Of a stretch of 64,000 bases of DNA, positions 36,501-48,500 are shown in pieces. How positions within the stretch are numbered: the first letter of the stretch is position 1; each line of letters begins with the position of its first letter. Both the position numbers and the translations under genes were made by a program. Source of the DNA: Dendrolimus kikuchii (Eukaryota; Arthropoda; Insecta; Lepidoptera; Lasiocampidae); contig CM034389.1 of assembly GCA_019925095.2 (NCBI GenBank), positions 21,377,435-21,441,434 of the forward strand, written 5' to 3'. Below the pieces are notes generated by a model, which saw nothing but the letters and a program-made list of their open reading frames with translations, did no database searches and was not told the origin of the DNA.

Positions 36501-39500
36501 GGTTCTATAGAACTAGTGTTTTCCCAGGGCTACGTCGCGTGAAAAACCTTAGGTTGTTGCTCTATGTTACTCACATAAAAACTATATTTGGTTTTATATA
36601 TATAATATATTAGGCCTAAAACTTTACTGTTTCTTGTTCAATTCACTACAATAACAAAGAAACTAGGTCCATATAGTCTAAACAATTGCCCAGCAAAACA
36701 TAATGAGTCGAAGCCAACCTGATTTGAAGTTTTTTTTTGGATTTTATGGCTTGGCAGCTAGGCCTTTAAGCCAGATCTTAGATTTAATGTAGTTTCTTCA
36801 TTTTCTTAAACCTATGTGTAGCACAGCTGAACTGTAGGTTATCAGCTAGTGCCATTCAACGGAGTTCTTGTGACAGCTCGAAAGGCCACATTTGACTTTA
36901 TAGTTCACATTTCTCATAAAACACATAATTACTACTCAAAAACTATAAATATCCTACAACTATTGGTAATTTTAGAGTAATTTTACACATTTTCAGAAAA
37001 TAAAACTGCACAGCACAACTTCTCCTTTCAGTTCCCGCCAAAAACTCCTGATTTGAAGTAATACAATGAATGACTTGTTTTTTATGACAACGTATTTGTT
37101 AGTAAATTATTAGAACGCGATTGTAGCGTCATCTATTTAGCTAATCTGTTTATTTTATGAAAACGACATCATTTATCGCGATAAAATGTATGCTAAGCGT
37201 TATTAACTCGGGTTATAAACCAACACTATGTCGAATTTCATTCATATACTGTCAGTAGTTTCCAAAAAATATGCGATCGCAGCGCCATCTTTTTCGCTAT
37301 TGTCGTCTATCCCACGGAAACGACGTTATTTATCGGGATAAAAAGTATTCTAAGCTACCCCTCGGGATATACGCTAGTTCTATATCGAGTTTCATTTCAA
37401 TCCGTTCAGTAGTTGTCACGTGATACTCTGACAGACAGACAGACAAAAATTCTAAAAATTGCATTTTCGTAATTTCCGGGTCCGAATTATCCCCCCTAAT
37501 TTTTTTCAAATTTTTAAGAACATTGTACAAACTCAAACCATTTACGGATTTATTATAGTATAGATAGATATATTATTTGTATAAGCTGGCATTTCAATTA
37601 CGGGACATCAAGGATATCAAATTATAGATTAGCATTTAATGACTTTTCTAAATGTCAAATACTGTCGTTTGCCTTAGAGAATCATTTACTATATTTATAT
37701 GAAGCGTAATATCCCACTTTAATGAAAGGTTATATACATTTAATAATAGTTTATTGTAAATATAAACACCTACGTTATGGAAAACCGGAGAACATTTACG
37801 GTTTATGCAAGCAAATCTTATTTAAATTCAACTTTTTATTCAAAATAAATCCACTGGAGAACACTTTTTGAAGGTCATAGATGTAAGTTAAAATTTAATT
37901 TTACTTCCTATTCTATGTATACCGCTTCGCAACGTGAGAAGCGGCCAGAAACTCCCCAGCAACACGTTTAGCTAAATATTGTTTTTCTTTATATTTCATA
38001 TTCTATTTATATCTCAAATTCTCTTTTTTATAAGTTTTATACAGAAGTATGTTACAGAATTACTTTTCGAAGAATTAATAGAGTTGTAGCAGACAATGCA
38101 TACTCAATAAGACCAAGACACAATAAACGGAAAGAAAAATATTGTTACAGTTATAATAATGACATGACGTACTAAAATGTTATGCTGCAATATTTATATG
38201 TAACTATAGCGTTACATGGATATTTGCCCGTTTTTATTTTGGATTTTTCGGATAAAAGCATCCTATTAATCATCCTTGTTGCAAAACAGTTTGAGCCAGA
38301 TGTTTATCATATAGTAAATTATTTTTCGTGGGACCTTCTTGGACCTATATTAATTTTTGTATTTTATATTTAAGAATGTTAATTATTGTACGTTACTCAA
38401 ATAAATTAAACTCATAAATATTATGTTTCCCAGGGGGAAAACGCCATGGTGAAAATCCTTGTAGAGCCTAGCTTATTTTGAGAGCAAACAAAAAGTATGA
38501 CATTTTTATCTAGGCGCTATTCATCTTCGTTAGATTTACTTGATTTTATCCCCGAAGCTATTTTTCAGGACTCTATGTCCATTCTCGGTATTAAGACTAT
38601 AATTATGGACATTAAACTTAATAAAATTGGCACAGTGACTTTTCCATGATAACGTAACAGACAGAGTTCCTTTCGCATTTATAATATTACTATAAATATC
38701 AATTTAAATATACAAAAAATACAAACATTTCTTAATTCCTAAGGCCGTGAAAAAGTAATAAACAACCATAAAAACGATCTCATTTGTATGCAAAATATGT
38801 ATTTTCTAAAAAAAATATATGGGTTTTGTGTGCACTTCGCCTTGACATTTATTCTGTGTTCAACTCCGGTTCAATATCATATTGAACGTAAAAAACTTGT
38901 TTACATTATGCCGCGAGGAGTGAACACAAAATCGGCAAGGAAACTGGATAGCTTCTCGCTATGTAAACACCACACTCGTCGTACTACTGCCGATGAAGCT
39001 GCTCTACACTCCCTGGGTTGTTATGTCCGTGTCCATAGCGGACATCATAACATAAATTTAATTACAACGTTCCATTACAGTGAATTTATATATTACACTA
39101 TCTTCCACAACGGTGACTATTCTCTTTTATGTGATATAAATATTCAAAACGGTCATAAAAATAGATAAACTTGTAAGCAAAGCACAGAAGTTAAAACTAT
39201 TTCAAGATCTATCTTTGCTTACAGGACTCGAGCGCAAAGCGAGTATAGATAGGATTAGCATGTAAACACAACCTGCCTCCTATGCTGCCAGAGAAGTATT
39301 CCGAACAGCATTGGCAGTGACTGATTATACACAATGCATCGGTGGTAAAACGGAACAAAGCATAACATGAATACTGATTTGTCATTACAATAGAATACTC
39401 AATTGGAGCCTACCCACAGCGGCACGACAAGTGGCTGCGAAGAACTAAAACTCTTGCATGGAGGATTTTTCTATAAATACAACATGGATTCATATCCGCG

Positions 39501-42500
39501 TTGTATTTACGTACGTACGCGCTTACTTACTCAAAGTAACCTTTAAAGTGAATAAACTTTTTTTGTATGACATTAAGTCCCGACGATTATGAAAAATGCA
39601 TACAGAAGGTCGTACAAACCTGAATTAATGACATTGAAGCACGTGTCCTTTCTGCATTTATTTTATATAAAAACCATTTTTGTAATTCATACATACATAC
39701 ATACATACATAACTTCACGCCAGTTCCCTCGCGGGGTAGGCACGAACAACAGAGTATTCAATGTAATTCAAATCTCAACAAATAAATAAAATTGAAGTAT
39801 CTGTTTGTAATGTCGAAATAACAGCTTTTTACTAAATGCAAATGAAAGTATATATGGTACTTATATAAAAAAATCAGTTATTAAATTTTTATCTGTCTGT
39901 TGTTCTTGCTAATCTCTGAAACGGCCCGAACGATTTTGATGGGACTTTCACTGGCAGATTGCTGATGTTATAAGGAGTAATTTAGGATACTTTTATTGTA
40001 GAAAAAAATTGAAAAGCCAACGCTCACGGCGCCACCGTTGCCGCAGCGAAAGGCAAATTAAATTAAATTCCATGTAGGCGAAGTCGCGGCTCTTAATAAA
40101 TTAAGCTACTTACCTATCCATCGGATGTTTAAATGAACGAATTTACCTATTTTACTGTTACTGTTAAATCGTTTATACATCTATAAGTCTATGTATGCGA
40201 TATAAAATGCTCATATTCTAGTTTAGTCTTATGCTAGTTTATACTAACACTATAAATAATTGTATTCTTCTTCCATGGTTATCCATGAAAGAAGAATACT
40301 ATTAATTTTTCCATGTTATAACGTAGGATACAGAAATCATGTTAGCGAAGCTAACGTATATAGCTGGTATATAAAGAACTGCAAATTCAGAATAATACGA
40401 GTATATCTTTAATCTGACACCACAATAATTCATGGAGTCAAAAACCTTAAAAATAATGCAAGATGTTTTATGATTTATGACTTTACATTCAATGTGGAGA
40501 GTAGCGACGTAAAATAACCCGTGTTCAACCACATTCTAATCGTGATTGGAATACGGAAACCGTTTCTGAATTACGCGAATTCTTAAACATAAATGCCTAT
40601 TACCCTATTGCTATTTATATTAATGCTAATTAAACTGGAGGTTTTGAAGAATAATAAAAGAAAATAAACATATTATGTAGTAAAAATAATAGTTAAAAAT
40701 CCATAAAAGAAACTGGTAGGCCCAGCAGACGTTGTTCTACCCTGAAAAAATAAAATTTAGAACCCTGTAGCGCCACCTACCGGGTCTAATTATGAATCTA
40801 AACCAACTCGGGACCCACTTGAGAATACACAAAAAAATTATCAAAACTATTCCAACCGCTTAGAAGTTCAGGGACATACACACAAACAGATAAAGTTTAC
40901 ATATAAAATAAATTATCCCGCATCTGGAAGGAACATATAACATGTTATTATTGTGTAGTGGAACACTTACAAGCCAATAGATGGCGCTGTGCAATAATTG
41001 ATGTCACAAACGTTTCCCGAAACATACAAAGGATATATATAAAATTTCAACTAGAACAGACGGGTCTAGGGCTGCGAGGAACAACCTCGCCGCTTAGCCT
41101 CGCTGGAAGATCTTCCTTTGAGATGGAGGAGCATTCCATCTCGCTCCTCCATCCCGTACGGAGCACCCCCTTCAATTGTAAACTAGGATATGAGATGACC
41201 GCGACGTCGTCCACGCTTGACTTGGAATTCCTGCGATATTCCGGGACACAATACTTCAGTATTTAAAAAAGAATGTAAGCTATCGTTTTAGTGAAAACTG
41301 TGTCGGAATAAGCTAATTTTTATGCACCCGTATCCGGTACCAATTCCCGGGATAAAAATAGCACACATTGCATTACATAAAATTTGCTATGGAACAATGA
41401 AAAAATCACATTGGATTCAGATTTTTTTTAATCTTGCCACTGTAAATCATTCCCAGAAAAATTCCCAGGATAAAACGTAACGCAGATTTTATATCTAAGA
41501 ATTTGCTGTCAATCGGCGAAGGCCCAGTATTTTTTACGTGAATCCGGAACAAACAGACAAACCGACAAGAAATCTAAAAACAATTGCATCGTGTTCTTCA
41601 TAGTTTACGAGTCGTATATAATCTATTTCAGTTATTTTTTAAATAGTTTGAATGTACAGACACGGCATGTTTAGAATTTTGTAATATAGATATATTACAT
41701 TTATGTATTTTAATCCTTTGATACGCTCTCAAGGATTATGTTATTATAAGGTCAAAGGAAGACCGGTCCAACAAAGCGATGAAACTGATGCTAGATTTAT
41801 AAAACTCAATAACCGACAGACCATCAAAAACTGCTTATTATTATTGATAGTATTTAATTGCCTAAGATTTTTTTGCGACTTCTATACCGGTCGTTCTAAG
41901 TCGATTGAATAAAAAAGACACTATAATAATAATAATAATAAACCCGCAGAGGGGCTTTGTGGCGAAGGCTTAGGTGAGTAGCGACACCTGGTACCTGACT
42001 CCGGGGGCCAAGACAAGGCCTCCGTGCTTGCCTTAGCCAGCCGGCACGGAGTGGAGATCGCTAGAGTCTTAGCCCACGCTCCAGGAGTGGAAGTGATAAA
42101 TGGCATCACGTCAGAAGTAGCTTCGGTGAACCTGCAGCCCACTTCTCTACACCCCTTAGCCACTCACACCCATGTTGCCCCTGCCTTCTATGGCAATTTT
42201 TGGGGCCCATGCAGGGAGTGGCGAGTTGCCGTCTGCCCATTTTTCCATGTTCCCCGAACATTGCGACGGGCAGACGCCATAGTCCCCATATTCCCAGACG
42301 CCTAGTATTACTAGCAGTTCACCCCAATAGCCCGGTACTTTTTATCCTCATTTCCCACAATAGTCCTACACTGGCCGGGGCTTGTCCTTGGGTGCCTTAC
42401 TATATGGAGGAGATAAGGATAATCGCCGGTCAGTGTCACGCCACATTTACATTAAATTTGTCAAGGGGCCTCTACGTGTTGGCCTGTCCATGGCCCCACG

Positions 42501-45500
42501 CAAGCCCTCCAAATGTCCGGGCCATTTTTATGGCCCGTGGTCTCGAAAGACATACAAATTCAAATAATAATAAAATCTTTATTACATAGCCAACAACAAC
42601 ATTATTGTATTACATACAAGTAAAAAAGTACAAAAAGGACAGAATTGTCCAAAGAAACGCAAGCTGTGAAGTGAGGTGATTGCCAAGACCCCGGACTAGG
42701 AACAAACCTGTGTTACAGTTAGCATTGCCAGCCATCCGACTGCAAAAAAATTCTTGTATTTAAAGGCTAATTTGTCACATACAGAGAAAATTCTGAATCC
42801 TAAACTAGTAAAACTATGAAATATTAGGATTCAGATGAAATTATATTTATATTTTGTTATTTTTTTAAGTGCCTGCATAGTATAAGGGTGTGTGTGTACC
42901 TGTGGGGTATGTGTGCCTGTATGTGTGTGTGAGTGTGGAAACACTTGCTTATACAAAGTTACCATTTATGTCTTTAGAAGCGCATTTTCTTATCAACTAA
43001 GTTAAATAAAGTCATTCAGATACTTGGTTATCCTTATTAGACTTGGAGCCCAATTCTGATATTATAAGCTCGTCAAAATCGTCTCAAGCGCAGGTTCGAC
43101 TGATTTCAGTATTCTGTTAATTCCAATGGCACACCAGTGACGCCACTATTATTATATTATTATAGGTTATATTAGTCTGCATGTACAGTAATTGTGACAT
43201 AGAGAAGACAAAATGGTGTCACAGAAAAGAAACATCATATAAAATGACTGGGGCTCTATTGTAAACAACCTAAAGACTAGAATTATTATAGCTGACCCCG
43301 ATTTTTAAAAATAAAATACCTATTCGGTGGATCCTTATTTAAACTGGCAACATTAAATACATTTCATTTAAGGGGTTTTTAGCGCAAACTGGAAAGATAA
43401 TGCTGTCCAATTTTATTTTAGAAAAATGTTTAATATTTGTTAAAAATTAACACGTGTATTCATTTTAAGTAAAAATTGAATATAAAAGGAACATCTCAGT
43501 TATTTACTTGATGTCGTAGGAGTTTCTTTGTTTGGTGCTAGTCAAACATCTTCTAGTTAGTTGATATGGGTTTAAAAATTGAATTTTAATATATTGATAC
43601 AACGGAGTGCTTTGCTGCAACACTTTGCTGCCAAAATAGTAATACATTTTGAAAATAAAATTATTTTAGTAGGCACATTTATTGTACTTCAATCGTCCCT
43701 GTCAAGCACTGTAAAGCGTCCATTCATCGAGGTCAAAAACCGTGAGATGCATGTTAAATACGAGGAAACGCTGACCATACTCACCTTCATTTCATTATTG
43801 TATCCACAATTTATCACGGTTACGTGGGTTAAATTCACAGTGTTTTTTTATGTTTGCAGGTAAGCAAACTGGCAAATGTTCCATCTGATAGTAACTGCAC
43901 CACCATCAATATTTCTAATCTAATAATCCTAGCCTAGGCTGGCCTGGAAGAGATCGCGCTTTAGCGATAAGGCTGCCCACTGTACTGTTGTACCTTTTTC
44001 TTCTTTTTATAAATATGCTTTGGTTTACACAATAAAGAGCCTACCCAACGAAGTGGTTACCTCCGTCTATCATCGCAACACCAAGGGAGCCGATGCATCG
44101 CATCCTTTTCTTAGATTTTTAGGATGTGTTTCACGCTGTATTTTTTATATATTTAACAATGTACAAATTAATTTTACAAAAATGTATTTAAATTTTATAG
44201 ACATTCCTGTACCATAGATAGGCTCACAAGTTGTACGAGCGGATTGCAATTCCATCTTTTTGCAGCGACCTTTTCTGGATCCGAAGTGAATCGAATTCCA
44301 ATTACTAACATATATAGTGAGATGTATTTTTTTTCTTGCACTATGTCAATCAAATGTTACTGATAGATATATAACTCTTTATTGTATACAAAAGTATATA
44401 AAAACAAAAGTGGATAAAGATAAAATATAGTACAAGGGTTATATAGTCTTTATCCCTAAAAAGCGATCTTTTCCAGGCAACCCTTGGCAGGGATTGATAG
44501 ATTTTTAATAATGATGGTGGTGCAATTTATAATTAACGTTACATGCATGTTTGATTTCAATGACAGTAAGCCATTTTTTAGATATTAAACCAACTATGTA
44601 ATTTTATTACAATGACGTGAGTTCGAATTCTGGCGCAGTAAATCTTTGGTCTATTGTGCATATTGTTAGAATTACATGCTGAGAGGGAAGTAAAATTCTC
44701 TTAAAGAAACCTGCACATCGATATTACAGATGTGCGAAGTCCGCCCTAGCTTGGACTAGCGTAGCGAATATAACATTTGGTCCCCTAAAAGATGGGATAA
44801 CGCGAGCTTACTAATGCGACATTTGTATGAAACGCAATCAATGTACGCTAGTCACGAAAGCACAGAATAGGCTTTTTTTGCGTGAGTTCAACAGACAGGC
44901 ATACGGCCCACCTGATGGGAAGCGGTTACCATCGCCTATAGACATTGTAATACAAAAGGTGGTACCAATGTGCTGCCGCTCTCTAAAGAGAGACTGGAAC
45001 CTGGTCAATAATGCCGGAACACAATTCGAGGTTGTTATGGTGGCATATCCTAGCCCAGGGGTGGTAGCCATTCAGATGAGCAAATACCCTACCACCTGAC
45101 TGTGGGTTGTTTTGTCGCCTCTCGGCCGCAGAAAATTGTATTCTTTGTCCGTTCCTACACGGAAAAAGGATTTAAGTGCATTATATTGGTTGACTATGCA
45201 TATGCAAACAGAACATATGAATGTATATGCAATTTGTATGTGGTGCCTGTATTTAGGCATCCTATGAAACGATTACAACATATTTATATATGTAGGTATG
45301 TATACGTATAATATTACGTTTAATTATGTTGTTTTCAAAAAGATCATTTCATACGTGTTACGTACATACAGTGACTGATATTATTATGGAAGCTTAGACT
45401 CTTGTGCAGTTTTTAGAGACACTCGGGAACTATGGGGTTTCCTTGTAATTTTTAATTTAAGATTGAAAATTCAAGCATGATTCAAAATGTTTTTTTCATT

Positions 45501-48500
45501 GTCAAGTATTCTTTTTTAACTTGCATTGATTTCAAGGAACAGATTATTCTACGTGTAAAAGTACAATTCATAAGGACTAAGTTACAACAAATAACAAAAA
45601 ATGGTAAAACATACATGGGGGTGATTCAGGTACCCCTTGATGTAAACTAACTTAACCTTTCTTTTGAATGTCATTATTCTGACCACCTGTATAAGCTAAT
45701 TTTATATCCGCAAGATCATTAAGTTCCTTTAGAGTGACCTCACAACGCAAAAAAAACATATTAATTTATTTCAAGAGCGGTTTTGGGATCTTAACAAGAA
45801 GCTTTTCTTTCAAAAGGTCATTCATTAAACTGGAAAAACATGTAAAAAAAACGACACAAGTCTGATAAATATTAAGTCGAAATATTAGTTTATTAAGAAA
45901 ACTAGATTATTTCTGCGTCTTCGCCCGTATCAAGCTTTTCATAATATAAATGATTTTTGCATGAGTTCAGGTTCAGTTCAGTTCATGAGGCAGATCTCTT
46001 CCGCGTATCCAATCTTCATCATTCATCAGACAGACAGATCAATACATCAGACGAATAAAAGTATAGATGGAGCGTAGGTACGTGAACAAGAGCGCAAAAT
46101 TAAGTGAAATATTTTCTAAAACTTGTCAAATTCAAAGTAACTTATGTAAGTATAAACGTGGTTTGTTTATTAGAGTTTAATCTATATATGGAGGGCTTCA
46201 TAACATATGGGCTTATACGCAAATATGACATTCTTTTGTTGTTTACTAAAAACTATGCATGATACAATTTAGAGTCTTACCAGTGCATGCGACTGTACCT
46301 AAAAAGAAGGGTATTCCAAATTTCGGCCTTATTTTTTTTTATTGCAGGAGATCAGCAGGCAGGCAGACGGCCCACTTGATGGAAAGCGGTTAACATCGCC
46401 TATAGACATTTGCAACAGCAAAGCTGCTACAAATGCGCTGCTGCTCTCTTAAGGGAAACTGGAAACTGGTCACTAATGCCGGAAAACAACTCAAGGTTGT
46501 TATGGCGACATACTTTAGACCAGAGGTGGTAGCCATCGAGTCGAGTAAATGCCCTACCACCTGGCTGTGGGCTGTTAAGTCGCCTCTTGCGACAGGCCGC
46601 CCGGCCGCAGGAAATTGTATTCTTTCTCCGTTCCTGCACGGATAAAGACCTTATACAATCAACTAGTTTTGTTTTATTCACAATTTTGTCCCTCGTGTAA
46701 AACTGCACTGTACGCCCATTTTTTATAAAGCCCTCGATATATATAATTGAAATCCACGTATATAGTGACTCATCACGATATCTCAGGAACTATAATACCT
46801 ATATAGACTTGAAATTTGGCATGGACCTTCCTTTCGCCAAGTAGAGGTCAGCTAATAACGGATTTAACGCCACGCGAAGCGGGCGGGTATCAGCTAGTAG
46901 TAATATATTCTCAGGAAACTATTCCACCAATATCCGCACTAGTTCGATTATTTAACACTAAGTGCTTGTAACGCACTACCGAACGACTGGCTTCCCATTT
47001 CACAATCGGCTTCCTTTAGCCGGCTTTTCTGAGAGCTCGGAGTTAGGTCTGCCTATTTTATGCGTCTGAGGTCCTGATGTAGTTTGTGTCTGCGATTTCT
47101 ATTGCAAACATACACCCTAGCGATACACAGCCCTATTCCTATACCCTGCTATTCATTCACTTGTCTTACCATTGGTACAAATTTGAAATTAGTGTCTGGA
47201 GCTTATGTCAAATATTAACCAGTAATAAGACAAACGAACGAATAATAAGATATAGGAACCTGCCAACAGTGTATTTACAATAATATGCTGAGTGCAAACC
47301 TTGTTACAAACTCTTAAACTATGCTATGTGTATAATAATACGTAAGAAATGTAATTACGTCGCTGTTTCTTCAAAAACGTCTTTTTCTTTCTTAGATATA
47401 AAGATACCAGCTGTGCCCGCGACGTTGTCCGCGTGGAATTTGTTTTCAAAACCCCCCGACTTTGAAACATTCTTCATTGGTACTCCGCTCCTATTGGTCT
47501 TAGCGTGATGATATATAGCCTATAGCCTTCCTCGATAAATGGGATATCTAACACTGAAAGATTTTTTAAATCGGACTAGTAGTTCCTGAGATTAGCGCGT
47601 TCAATCAAACAAACATACATACAAATAAATTCTTCAGCTTTATATATTAGTATAAGATTGATACAATAGAAAAATTTCCCATTTGATATTCATATTAACG
47701 CATAAATAAAAAAATATTGCAGACTCTGTTTACGAAAAGCGACCTTAATAAACAAACCGCACGCCCCGATTTCTAAAATGTATTTTGCGATAATTGCGCA
47801 AACAAAAAACTTTGCGACCTTAAAAATCAAGAACACACAGACAGTAAACACAATAATTAAAGAACCTTTGCAGTAGATTGTTATTTCTGATCGAAACAGA
47901 AAACAACTAAAATCGATCGATGAATTAGTCTCATGTTGTCAACATTCATTTCTGCAATTTTATATTCATAATAACAATTACGCGTTGTAGTTTTTTGCGT
48001 GATTTCCTTGAGAAATGTTATTTTAAGCTCATGAGTTTTTATTGGGGCGTGGTAAAAATACTAAGGGTAATCGACGATTCTGACGTTGCTAACTGCTGAA
48101 TGTATGTTTAACATAACATTTTTGCAACCTTTGTCTAGTTTTTTATACCATAACAATTCTTTAATATATAAATATGTACAGGTGAATTTTACAAATAGGT
48201 TGTAACGCATCAACGGATAAATAACGTTAGAATGGAATGATTCCAACATTTAAATATTGGATGAAATTAGATACGGTCAAATGAGCGCAATTTAATGTAT
48301 TTATGTAAGGAAAATAATAGAACATATGTTAAAAAACAAACTTATTCCTTAGTTTGACATTCCTTTACAAAAATAGACGGTTACAAGTTACACTATGATT
48401 TAGAATCTAGTGTAATAAGGACACCATGTATTTTTCCAAAATCCGCCGGTTCGCTTCCTGATCAGGGTAAATTATTTTTCAAAAATCTAATTACATGTAA

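Noticed and set aside
38788..39168. 126-codon + strand frame in POP intron 1
   Set aside because: No domain, no splice signals and no codon-bias sign of selection. AT-rich repeat sequence of unknown class.
42024..42589. Frames of 93-129 codons in GC-rich sequence
   Set aside because: Open on both strands, no conserved motif, bordered by simple repeats. Treated as transposon-derived.
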